64,000 nt of DNA from contig JAYKAV010003066.1 of the NCBI GenBank assembly GCA_035582835.1, positions 2,710,749 through 2,774,748 of the forward strand. Reading direction: 5' to 3'. A program made the position numbers and the translations under genes. This document shows, in pieces, positions 13,381 through 23,141 of the stretch. The notes under the pieces were generated by a model. It worked only from the letters and a program-made list of their open reading frames with translations, did no database searches and was not told where the DNA came from. Every line of letters begins with the position of its first letter. Positions within the stretch are counted from its first letter, which is position 1. The stretch is from Phoebastria nigripes (Eukaryota; Chordata; Aves; Procellariiformes; Diomedeidae).

Positions 13381-14740
13381 GAGAGAGCAGCTCTACCATG
13401 CAAAGGAAACTGCTTCTGCTTTGCCTGAATTCCCACGCACTTGCTGTTCGGTGCATAGCTGATTGATACTTCGCTTGGAGTAGCTGTTTTGCTGTAGTGT
13501 ATTGAAGAAAACAGACAAGCAAGACTTGGGATCATCCTGTTCATATTTTATCAATGAAGAAATGTTCCCTACCATGCAAGCAGGAAAGAGGAGACAGAGG
13601 GGGAGAAAGAGCAGTGCACATGTGCAAGCAAGACATGATAAGAAACAACCTAATTACAGCTTATTTTGACATTACAAGTATTGACTGTTTAGGGACACAA
13701 ATTTTAATCAAGTGTGGTAAAACACACCACCTTCGCGAGTTACCTACTCTTACATGATCTTACAGACAATGATTAGTGGCCTACAGAGCAAAAAATGCAA
13801 GGCCCTGGAGGAACAAACGTTTGGCAGTTGGACAAACCAAGATGTACCTTGTTTGCTTTTCAGAGTGTATCTCATGCCTCAAATCCATGATTTAAGGCAC
13901 TTTTCCAACTGAAAGAAGAAACTTGAGAGCTTGAATATATTCTCATCAAACTGCAACACAACAGGAAGTGATAGCATATGCAAAGTAGGAAGTATAAAAA
14001 TACATATTTCTCACATTAGCTTTGCAAGTATTATAAATAAACAATAAAAGTTAATAACCAGTAAACAACAAAAATGTTCTCAGATAACATAAAGGATAAA
14101 TAATTTAGTGCTGCAAGATAAGTTTATTATGAGTATAGACTTCTAAATGGAAAAAAGAAACTTATAACAAGTATGTCTCATAACAAGGCTAGCAAAACAG
14201 CATGCAGCTGCCATGCCATTGGGCTTTTCTTGGTCAGAACAGGATAAATGGCAAACCTTAACAATATTTGTAGCTCTCAACAGATGGCTTGGAAAAAATT
14301 CAAAAAAGGTGTCTCAGCAAAAAAAATTAAATAAATTACTTCTAGTTCTTCTTATCATTGTGGTTGATCGCTTACAGATACTTAAAAGTTGTTACTAATA
14401 TAATGTACACTTTGTCTCTAGTTTAAGCAATAATGCTTTTCAGATTCTTTTCTCCCATTTAATTTTGGATTCAGCTATGGCAAAACTGTAAATTGCAATT
14501 GATAATATTCACTGAACCAGAAAGGAAGAGAAACTTACTCTTCTTCTTACTAAAGTAACAACAAAATGTCAAACTAAAAGTAACACTTTAAGACACAATC
14601 TGTACATTCAGCTTTCAGCCTTGTGCCTTCCCAGATCACCATCTGATTGCAGGTTTCTTCAGATAGTGCAAGGTCAAGATGCAAAGGGAAACACAGAGTC
14701 TAAGTCAATCACTGGTTGCACCTGCATCCTATTTACTCAC
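13381..14740. other. spacer or intron, nothing recognised
   Basis: AT-rich sequence without repeats or coding blocks that I can identify. Confidence 0.4.
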
Positions 14741-14802
14741 CTTGCGAGTTAAAAATCTGGTACTTGAAGAAATTCCCGTATTGGTTCATACATACCAGAA
14801 AT
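14741..14802 (-). CDS. candidate 62-nt exon, unknown product
   Basis: On the minus strand the acceptor GGAATTTCAG leads into 62 nt ending CGCAAG|GTGAGT, a near-perfect donor. One frame is open (one carried base, 20 codons, one carried base) and reads FLVCMNQYGNFFKYQIFNSQ. Another acceptor ten bases upstream keeps the frame. Its phases fit the candidate exon at 35,341-35,400 upstream and that at 1,290-1,363 downstream. No family recognised; a short open stretch like this can arise by chance. Confidence 0.14.
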
Positions 14803-17628
14803 CTGAAATTCCCTGTAATTTCTAACTATACAGTTAGAAGCTTCATCTTCAAAGCCTGCTGAAAAATATTGCTTGAGGCATCATGTATTTGTTTAAGAGG
14901 CGTGAAGAATTTTGCAAAAGAGTTTGGATAAGTGGTGCCATATAAAATATAACTATTGCTACCTTTTACAGCAGTGAAATTAAATTTTGTGTAAAAAACT
15001 GTGTAGAGATACCACATCTTAAAGTGCAGGGGAGAGAATGAGCAGAAATATCACGTTTCTAATTCATGCAACATGGAAGACTCAGAGCCTGATACTACAC
15101 CCACTGAAATGAACGCCAAGATAACTGGTGAGCTCAAAATTAATTAACTTGAACCCTGACAAGAGGCATGCATCAAGAAGTCAAAAGTCTCAGTCCAGAA
15201 ACTGGGTTTAATGGGCAGTGGATCCATGCAGATCTCTGCAGAAATCAAGTACCCACAGTACTGTAACAAACAGATCAAGAAGCATCTCTCTGCTTTGCCA
15301 GACAACAAACCAACAGCCATAATGTTCTACCACAAAATACCCATTTCAGATTTGAGGTTAACCAAGACAAGTAAACTTCTAAAGAGACAACTGTACTTGA
15401 CTCAGTAACCCAGGAAACACAAATTACGGCAGATGGTCACAAAGACCAGGAGTTTCACTGTTTCTCCTCTGGATTAACTGCAGAGCACTAGTGAAGGGAC
15501 AGTCCTACCTCATCCCTGTTCCTCCAGTGCCACAGCCATGTGTTCCCACTGCTGCCCTGGTACCAGCTCAGATGACCACAGGGTGAGGCAGGGCAGCCTA
15601 CAGATTTGACAGTAAGCATACTACTTCTCTCCCCTCCACAAAAAAAGCAGTTTTCTGTTTAATCAACAATCTGAACCAGTTCAATGGTTCAGACAATTGC
15701 CAGGTACCTGTCTCTTGCCTGATGCAAGAGAAACCATGGGAAGCCAAAGGCAAGGGAGAGAAAAAAAGTCGGACCAACTCTTTCTTCAACAACTTAGTTT
15801 CACCAGATGGCGTGTAGTTTAAAAATGCATTTTAACTTTAGTCAAGGGTGATTAATATCCACAGATGGCTCCCAGGACAGAGAGAGAGCAGCCCCCTCCA
15901 GATGCAGCTCAGAGGAGTTGGCTTCTGCACTGATGAGTGTTCAGAGGACACTGTCCCTCTCCACTCACTGTAGAAGGCACCTCAGATCATCCTTACTAGA
16001 CTAAAATTGGCCTGTGCAAATTCCTGCCTGTAATAAAATGCCATACAAAATCATTTTCTCTATCTAGGTATCTGAATTCCTCAATTAAATGGAAGCAGGG
16101 CTAAGAGAAACGATGTGCTTATGGAAGCACCTTTTCTCTACATTGCAACCAGTCAGAGTATTTACTTGGCACACAGGTCCTTCCACACCTCTGTCATGTT
16201 ATCTAGAGGTAGGCTAGGAAGGTATTTCACAATAAATGCAAACAGGTCATAAGGCCAAGACTTCCAAAAGAGCAAATTTCATCTGCATAAAGCCAAATAA
16301 GGCCGTCATTTTCCAATTTTCCAGTATTCATAATCAAGTACAGTGTGATACTACACTCGCACTCATGAAAAAGTATATCCAATCCTGACATTATTTTTTT
16401 AAGAAAGTATAGAGGTAAATTTAAGTGATTAATTGTTCTTGCCGAGGCAACTGATAGCCAGATAAAGCAAGTGCAAATTACATGACAACAAGCTGAAAAG
16501 AATACATAGTCTCCAACTACAAAATGGAGCTGATTCTTCACATGGGATAATCTTCCCAACTGAATGACTTTTGAATTGCACAGTCTTGGGCAATTATTTC
16601 AGCATGCAAGCAGCTCCATTACTTCCTCAAATATGTTATATTTTGCTTTTCAGTCATGCATCCTATGACACAGTTTTCTAAAACAGAAAATCAGGTTCTT
16701 TCTGTAACTTATTATGCTGTCTTTGTCAGCTGCCTTCAGAAAGAATCATGATTTATTTATTTTTCCAGCAAAGTCTAACCTGTTTTTAGAAATGAAAGAA
16801 AGAACAATTTTAGATAATAATTTGGTTATTCAGACATACTTTACACTATCTTTGCAGCAAAAGAAAAGGTAATCTTTTTCACAGGCTTACATGATTCTGA
16901 ATATAGCATCTAGAAATAAAATACACATCATATTTGCAGTCACAAAGTCTCCTCTGCTTCAACAATACTGTTTTGCTAAATACTGCTAATCATAAATTGC
17001 CAGCAAATTTTTTTAACAGAAAATTTTTTGCTACACGAAATTATTTTTGGCCAAAAAAAAAAAAAAAAAAGTGTTTTTTCCAATGGACATTTCTCAGCAG
17101 TCGGTTGAAGTTTTGCTTTTAGTAATAAAAAATATTACAATCAATTCCAGTTTGAAAAAAAATCACTGAAATTTGCTTTCTTTCTTTTTGCTGATAGCTT
17201 TAGCAGAAAACTGCCTTCTCATTACAAACATGGCTAAATCTCTAATAAGGAAAACGCTCTAATCCACATACTGAGGACAAACCTACGGCAAAAGATGTCC
17301 TTGCAAAGTGGTTTGGGACCAACTGTTTTCAAAAAGCTTCAAAAATTAAAAACTTTATTAAAAATGGTTCTTGTTGGGTTTTGGTTTTGTTTTTTTAAAC
17401 TGGCCTAATTTATTAGGTGGCAATAACGTGGTTTATTACCAGCAGTCAAACTACTGCTTCACATTAGAAACTTTTGTTTGGGGAAACAGCAGTTTTGTTG
17501 ACTAACCATCTAACATCTGTCAGAGACTAACAAGCTAATCAAGTGTTGACTTTACACTGTACGAAACCACAATTCTGCATTAAGCATTGTGAAATGTGAT
17601 ATTTTATGCCATTTCCAATCAATTTCTC
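14803..17628. other. spacer; poly(A) run at 17,053-17,070
   Basis: AT-rich non-coding sequence. An uninterrupted A18 run lies at 17,053-17,070; it could be the tail of a retroposed sequence, but I recognise no body upstream of it. Confidence 0.45.
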
Positions 17629-17643
17629 AAAAAAAAAAAAAAA
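17629..17643 (+). repeat. poly(A) run, 15 bases
   Basis: An uninterrupted A15 run, 31 bases upstream of the CR1 tail that follows. Avian CR1 copies end in the TTCTATGA repeat and not in poly(A), so this run is probably independent of that insertion. Confidence 0.7.
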
Positions 17644-17674
17644 TTGTTACAAAGATAAAAACTAAAACATTGGA

Positions 17675-17750
17675 GCCCATGGCAGGGGGGTTGGACTAAA
17701 TGACCTTTAAAGGTCCCTTCCAATCCAAACTATTCTATGATTCTATGATA
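17675..17750 (+). mobile_element. CR1 LINE 3' end, 5'-truncated (avian type)
   Basis: The block GCCCATGGCAGGGGGGTTGG, then ACTAAATGACCTTTAAAGGT, CCCTTCCAATCCAAACTATT and the terminal pair ATTCTATGATTCTATGAT is the classic avian CR1 3' tail. Only about 75 bases remain, as expected for a strongly 5'-truncated copy. Closeness to the consensus as I remember it suggests a younger insertion than the copy near 11.2 kb. It has no coding capacity. Confidence 0.95.
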
Positions 17751-18640
17751 AAAATGCTATTTCATATCTTACTGTTCATAACATAACTTCAGTTGCTTAC
17801 TGACAGAAGCAACTGAGGTGAAGAACAAGACCAGGTAACAGCCCCAGATACCCAGGTTTACCTACAGCCATCATCAAACAGATGCCACAGAGGCTACCTC
17901 CGGATGAGACAACATGAGGGTGACTGCCGTTTCCCCGGGCTCCCACCCTAGCCTGACTTTATCAGGGGAGGAGAGTGCCAAGTCCTCCCGCACCCTGCTT
18001 CCTCCCATCCCACCCCATCCCAAGGAAAGGAAACCCAGGTGACTCAGCTGGGCAGGAACCACAAGAGGACTCCCACCTTGCAAGCAGAGGAACAGACCTG
18101 CCAAGAGATATCGAGGGGCACACACCCCTTATTCTNCCAAATAAGAGCAGGCGCAGCTAGATAAACTGCTTGAAGCCCACTGAAGGTACTGTGCAGTGAT
18201 GCGCCTGACCTTATTTCTTGCTGGGAATGTTCCTCCCTCATCAATTCCACCATGCTTGTCTGACATTTCCTTTTTTGCCGTGTTTAGTACAGGTAACAAG
18301 TTACTTGAGGCAGGGAGCTGTCGAGTGCGGTATAGCTCATCTGCAAAGGGCTTGGCAGGCTGTGCAGTGCCATACCCAGTAACAAAAATAGAGCAGAGCA
18401 GATGACCAGGCTTCAAAACAAACACAGTTTCATTTATTCATAGCTTAATAGCTTACTAATTCATTGCCTAATGTGTTACTAGCAACACACTTTAAAAATC
18501 AGGCTTTGACCCTCAAAAAATTCCTTTCTAAAGGCATAAATAGTTCAAATTAAGCTTTTTCCCCCCTAAGTATTTTGTGAATGCAATGGTAATTTTCAAA
18601 GCCTGACATCTCCAGTATTAATGATGCTATAAAACTAAAT
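17751..18640. other. spacer, no gene seen
   Basis: Mixed composition; the part at 17,880-18,130 is GC-richer. Short overlapping open frames only, without splice context. Confidence 0.4.
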
Positions 18641-19030
18641 CTGATACTTTTAATAACTTCTTCCTGGGTACTTCACAACTCCAGTAAATTGCAGCCAGTG
18701 CAGCTGCCTGTGGAGCACTCCGAGCTCAATGGGACGAAGGGCCCCTGAATGCCAGGGAGGCCCACGCAGACCCGGACAGGCAGTAGGGCAGGATCTGCAG
18801 GGGTGGGGAAGCTCTGCAAACCTCCAGCCCAGCACCCAGCGTGGCCCAAGCTCCCTGCACAGGACAGCGATGCACACACGGCAGGAACCGAGCAGACCTG
18901 TGGGCCTTCCTCTTCCTGACACGTATGCGAGGCTTGTGAGGCCCCACAGAGGCTAGTGAACAAAAATAGCCCCAATACGACTACCCCACAGCTGACCTGC
19001 TGCCAGGAGCAGGGAGCAGAGAGAAAGGTT
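18641..19030. other. GC-rich block of unknown nature
   Basis: About 390 bases clearly GC-richer than their surroundings, with several CpGs and three overlapping minus-strand frames plus one plus-strand frame open for 70-100 codons. Overlapping openness in several frames points to composition, not coding. It could be an exapted old repeat or a small regulatory element. I recognise nothing specific. Confidence 0.35.
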
Positions 19031-20327
19031 AGGAAAGAGTGGAGAGTGGGTGTACAAGTTGTCTTGCTTCCTTTTCTTCCGTGTGTATCTTTTATACTAT
19101 ATACTGCTTTTGCTCCTATTTAATGTCATAGGGCTAACTCACTATACCAGCCATTCATCACATGTCTCACATGACATGGAAGCTCCCAGACTGGTTGTCA
19201 AACCAGCAAGGCTGCTGGTCCAGGGTGGTGGTGATAATGAGTGAGCAGGAAGGCTCCTCTATCGTACCACTGCCTGCTCCTGCTTTCCTTCTCAGGCAGG
19301 ACACACACCAGAGAGCCACCAGCAATGCCGCAGCTCAGGCAATACCCACGTGCAAAAGGTCAGGAGCTACTTGATGGGAAAGGATGGGAGAGGAACTCCT
19401 GAGGGGACACTGGGGAACAGGAGGGGCTTCTCCGCAATGCGACTGCCAAACGGTAACACCCAGATCCCTTCCTGCCTTGGCAGCTGCATATCGGCACTGT
19501 CTCAAATACCTGTATTTCCCTTCAAACCATTCTTGGATCTCTCTAAATTCTCGCCCGCCTTAGGGGATAAAAATTTAAATCCTGCCTGTTCTCACCAGTT
19601 CTGATAAGAGTTCCCTGCAGCATCATATAAATGTCAGGCAGATGACAAATTGCCAGTAAAATGGCAATTTACTGAATTCAGTCCTAGACCATTACACTAA
19701 AAGAACCATCGGGAGGTGAGGGGGTGTTTAAAGATAATGTCAAATAAAGCCCAGAGTAATTGTTCTGTTTCCATGTTTTAAAAGGCAGGTGGTAGGATGC
19801 AGAAAAGTTTGTTCCCAATTTTCTGAAGGCTGGATGGGAACTGTTAGTACTACTTTAACTTAGATATGTGCAAAATTAACAACACAGTATTTAATGCATA
19901 CCTTCACTCTCCTGATACAAAATTTATGGCAGCCCTCTGTGCCATCCAGCTTTTACCAGACCTTTTTAATTCCCTGTTAGATCTTCAAAAATGTAAACAA
20001 TTGCTTTGAAAAACACCTCCACCTGCCACACTGAAATAATTCATCTTCTGTCTTCATACAACAACAGAGAGAAGCTGTTTCTATTAATATCCCTCTCCTG
20101 CTCCGGGCTGTGCGCTCTCAAAGCAATTCAGGTATACTCTTTTCAAAGGAACTGACTGTGAAACAACGATGGCACCGAAGTCAGAAGCAGATTGCAATGT
20201 CCTTGAAAGGCAAGTACAGCGTGAGCTTGGGGTAAGAAACACCGAAGGGACTCAGCAGAAGGAAATTAAGAAAGTATACAATTAGAAAGCCGGGAATGCT
20301 ATGTGTTGTTTTATATCTTCTTCTTAC
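19031..20327. other. spacer or intron, nothing recognised
   Basis: Non-coding sequence without identifiable repeats. Confidence 0.4.
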
Positions 20328-20396
20328 CTTTACTTCATAAATTACTTCACAAGTGACTTGTCTGATGTGGAAATGACCATTTTTTTCTGTAAGCTG
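20328..20396 (-). CDS. candidate 69-nt exon, unknown product
   Basis: A consensus minus-strand donor (GTAAAG|GTAAGAAG) ends an open frame of 23 codons that begins after TGGTATCAG and reads QLTEKNGHFHIRQVTCEVIY then EVK, phase 0 at both ends. The acceptor is uncertain: two AGs three bases apart fit the frame and a third lies further in. The pyrimidine tract is mediocre. No family recognised. Confidence 0.12.
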
Positions 20397-21324
20397 CTGA
20401 TACCATTTCGAACACCATCAACAACTTCAATGGCTTCCTCTTGCTCACCAATGCGCTCAGATGCTCTTTGCTTCTCTTTACCTTCAAATCTCTAGTATCA
20501 GAACTCCAAAGTATATCCCACGGGTCACCTGCAGCCTCAGCAGCCTTTGCACAGAACCCAGAAAGGGGATTTTTGACTGTGGCTGTCCTCAACAAAACCA
20601 GCTGTGCCAGGATCACAGCAAATGTCTGGGTCCTGAGCAGACTGGAGCTGTCTCATAATTAGAGCCTGGCATCTACTCAAGCATGAATTAAGTAATGATG
20701 ATGAATTTTCATCACTCTTGTGATTCTGTGTATGTAGGTCATATTCCATCATAAGTATTAAACATAAAGCTATTGTGTTTCAGACACTGTATTATGGGGG
20801 CCCCAGCTTCATGTCCTACTAAATGACTATCTATGAGCAAAACATCTAGAAAATCTTTTTATACCACCTAATTTCTGCCAGCTTTCTATTCTCATCCAAG
20901 CTGCACAACCAAACACACCTGTTTTGCTTCCTTACCACATCTTTCTCCTTCTCTTCTTCCACCGTCAATAGTCCTCAAAGTAAGCTGGGAAAATCCCTCC
21001 CTCAAACACAAATGTGCTTTTTTCTCTACTTTGTTTCACTGAATGTTTGTGTAGGAGGTTTTATTTTCTTCTGAAGTATTTTTACAAGAATATACCATTT
21101 TGTATTGTCCTGGTTCCAGCTGGGACAGAGTTAACTTTCTTCCCAGTAGCTGGGGAGGGTGTGCTGTGTTTTGGGTTTGGTATAATAGGAGCGTTGATGG
21201 CCCACTGATGTTTTGTGTGTTGCTGGGTGGTGCTTGCACCGGGCACTTTTCGGCCTCCCATGCCCTGCCAGGTGCATAGGAAGCTGGCGAGGGGGAGCAC
21301 AGCCGGGGTGGTTGACCCAGCTGG

Positions 21325-21355
21325 CCAATGGGGTATTCCATACCATGCGACGTCA
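21325..21355 (+). promoter_or_regulatory. LTR U3 promoter elements (CCAAT, CRE-like)
   Basis: A CCAAT box (21,325-21,329, within GGCCAATGG) and a CRE-like GACGTCA (21,349-21,355) sit upstream of the gap, in the position expected for a retroviral U3 promoter. The related LTR downstream has TGACATCA at the equivalent place followed by TATAAA, so the missing TATA box here probably lies in or next to the N run. Confidence 0.45.
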
Positions 21356-21370
21356 TGCTCAGTGTAAAAA

Positions 21371-21417
21371 NNNNNNNNNNNNNNNNNNNNNNNNNNNNNN
21401 NNNNNNNNNNNNNNNNN
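21371..21417. other. assembly gap of 47 N inside the LTR
   Basis: A run of 47 undetermined bases falls between the U3 promoter part and the GC-rich R/U5 part of the LTR. Translations that run across this gap are meaningless. Confidence 0.95.
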
Positions 21418-21554
21418 GGGGCCTGGGTCCCGGGCTCTCGTTCGGTTCGGCGGGTGGTGAGCAATTGCATTGTGCATCGCCTGCTTTGTACATTGTTGTT
21501 GTTGCTGTTGTTATCACTGTTACTATTACTGTTCTACTTTGTTTTATTTCAATT

Positions 21555-21560
21555 ATTAAA
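21555..21560 (+). terminator. LTR polyadenylation signal ATTAAA
   Basis: ATTAAA in the context CAATTATTAAACTG, conserved in the inverted copy (TATTAAACTG). It is in the right place to direct polyadenylation in R/U5. Confidence 0.5.
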
Positions 21561-21820
21561 CTGTTTTTATCTCAACCCGCGAGTTTTCCTACTCGTGCCC
21601 TCCCGATTCTCTCCCCCATCCCACCGGAGCGGGGGGGTGAGCGAGCGGCTGCGTGGTGTTTAGGTGCTGCCAGGGTTAAACCACGACAGTGTAAATGTGC
21701 TTTGCCATTACAAATATGCTGAATGTCTGAGTAAAATGTGTCAAAAAAGTGAAATGCTAAGTAAAGACAGCATCAAGCTGCCTTTGTTAAATCCATTGAG
21801 TAATAACAACCAAGTTATAG

Positions 21821-21914
21821 ACTCGGCTGGAAGCTGACATCAAAACCCGGCAGAAGAATTACCCAGTGTTTGGAGAGAATGCACGGTACCTGGCAGCGAG
21901 AGGGGACAAGACAG
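21821..21914 (+). CDS. candidate 94-nt exon between the two LTRs
   Basis: After GTTATAG an open stretch of 31 codons plus one carried base ends at a consensus donor ACAG|GTAAGT. It reads TRLEADIKTRQKNYPVFGEN then ARYLAARGDKT: charged, free of low complexity, with vertebrate-like codons (CTG, ATC, CAG, AAG, GTG, TAC). The acceptor has a poor pyrimidine tract, so the true 5' edge is uncertain. The carried G joins in frame to the candidate exon at 22,059-22,227 across a 144-bp gap. No family recognised; it could also be a decayed gene fragment. Confidence 0.25.
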
Positions 21915-22058
21915 GTAAGTTTTGCCCTGCCGCACAGCAGGCACCTGCCTGAGAGTTCAGGCACTTCTCAGAGGCAGGCAGGGAATAGGACAAATCCACT
22001 CTTAGTTTCCATCTCTCCACATGAATTCACCAAATGAGTCTCTCATTCTTCACTGCAG

Positions 22059-22227
22059 TAAATCTGAAAATTGAAAATGCTGAGATAATGGAAATAAGGA
22101 ATAATCAATTCAATTACAGATACTCAGTGGCAGCAGGATACAGAGCCATAGGGAACATTAAAGTTTGGCAGGGACCTTCCACGGCAGTTGCTCTGGGAGG
22201 TGTCATCCCTGTAGTAACACGTGCAAG
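22059..22227 (+). CDS. candidate exon, or possible decayed CR1 relic
   Basis: A strong acceptor (TCTCTCATTCTTCACTGCAG) precedes 169 nt open in the phase needed by the preceding candidate exon, ending GCAAG|GTAAAC. It reads NLKIENAEIMEIRNNQFNYR and continues to GGVIPVVTRA. Against this, the part around 22,155-22,200 (ACATTAAAGTTTGGCAGGGA then CCTTCC) loosely resembles the reverse complement of a CR1 3' tail, which would make the open frame accidental. Confidence 0.15.
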
Positions 22228-22670
22228 GTAAACACGGAAGAGGAAATGAGTCACGCAACACACTGGTTCATTTAGTGTACTCATGGGCCAAAAGCTGATG
22301 CAAGGCTGGGTTTGCAAAGCCGCTGTTAAAACACAGGCATGTGACATGAGGTAACCTCAACCAACCAGGTAAGTAACACAGGGTAGCATGGAGTGACAAC
22401 CAGTAGCCCAGGACAAAACACTGACCAAAGTAAAGCACTTTGCCCAGCCCAGAAGCCAGACACAGAACTGTTTACAGAAAGGCTGTAATTTTGATATTTT
22501 TAATAACAAAGGTGTAGCCTGAAGAGTCATTTTCAAAATCAGTGTCGTGGTTTAACCCCAACCAGCAACTAGGCACCACACAGCCACTTGCTCACTCCCC
22601 CGCCTGGTGGGATGGGGGAAAGAACTGGAAGGGTAAAAGTGAGAAAACTCGTGGGTTGAGATAAAGACAG

Positions 22671-22676
22671 TTTAAT
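22671..22676 (-). terminator. LTR polyadenylation signal ATTAAA
   Basis: ATTAAA on the minus strand within CCTATTAAACTGTCTTTATC, the counterpart of the signal in the other LTR. Confidence 0.5.
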
Positions 22677-22856
22677 AGGTAAAGCAAAAGCCGTGCACGC
22701 AAGCAAACCAAAACANGGAATTCATTCACCACTTCCCATCGGCAGGCAGGTGTTCAGCCATCTCCAGGAAAGCAGGGCTTCACCATGCNTAACAGTTATT
22801 TGGGAAGACAAACGCCATCACTCCAAACATCCCCCCTTCCTTCTTCTTCTCCCAGC

Positions 22857-22862
22857 TTTATA
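22857..22862 (-). promoter_or_regulatory. LTR TATA box
   Basis: On the minus strand TATAAA lies in CAGCATATAAAGCTGGGAG, 16 bases after TGACATCATGC, a CRE-like site. This spacing fits a retroviral U3 core promoter that would fire leftward towards the inter-LTR segment. Activity is unknown. Confidence 0.6.
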
Positions 22863-23141
22863 TGCTGAGCATGATGTCATATGATATGGAATATCCCTTT
22901 GGTCAGCTGGGGTCAGCTGTCCCAGCTGTGTCCCCTCCCAGCTTCTTGTGCCGCCCCAGCCTACTCGCTGGTGGGGTGGGGTGAGAAGCAGAAAAGGCCT
23001 TGACTCTGTGTAAGCACTGCTCAGCAATAACGAAAACATCTCTATTATCAACACTGTTTCCAGCACAAATCCAAAACCTAGCCCCATACTAGCTACTATA
23101 AAGAAAATTAACTCTATCCGAGCCAAAACCAGCACAATCAG

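Larger units (their letters stand above)
21106..21688 (+). mobile_element. solo LTR of avian ERVL-like endogenous retrovirus
   Basis: The element starts TGTCCTGGTTCCAGCTGGGA and ends GGGTTAAACCACGACA, so it has the TG...CA ends of an LTR. Its order matches the copy at 22,543-23,136 read on the other strand: GGGACAGAGTTAACTTTCTT near the start, GGTATTCCATACCATGCGAC in the U3 region, ATTAAACTGTTTTTATCTCA in U5 and the shared terminus. An assembly gap of 47 N lies where the TATA region and RNA start are expected. Flanks are TGTAT and GTGTA, not an exact 5-bp target duplication, so the insertion is old or its edges have changed. No internal retroviral genes adjoin it, hence a solo LTR. Confidence 0.88.
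22543..23136 (-). mobile_element. solo LTR, ERVL-like, with perfect 5-bp target duplication
   Basis: Read on the minus strand it runs from TGTGCTGGTTTTGGCTCGGA to GGTTAAACCACGACA, the same family as the plus-strand LTR at 21,106-21,688 but another subtype (R/U5 diverges). The flanks are ATCAG on both sides (22,538-22,542 and 23,137-23,141), an exact 5-bp target-site duplication. Such a length is usual for ERVL-type integrases. This fixes both ends and shows an independent insertion, not half of a provirus shared with the other LTR. A TATA box and polyadenylation signal remain. There is no internal retroviral sequence, so it is a solo LTR left by recombination. Confidence 0.93.

Noticed and set aside
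13065..13544. A 159-codon minus-strand frame
   Set aside because: It lies in a pyrimidine-rich strand where stop codons are depleted by composition. The peptide is serine/proline/leucine low complexity, an overlapping frame is also open, and there is no splice or start context.
21213..21722. A 169-codon plus-strand frame
   Set aside because: It runs through the 47-N gap inside the LTR, so the translation includes undetermined residues and is an artefact of GC-rich LTR sequence.
21106..23136. The two LTRs as ends of one provirus
   Set aside because: They are in opposite orientation, belong to different subtypes, and the second has its own exact target duplication; the sequence between shows no retroviral gene.
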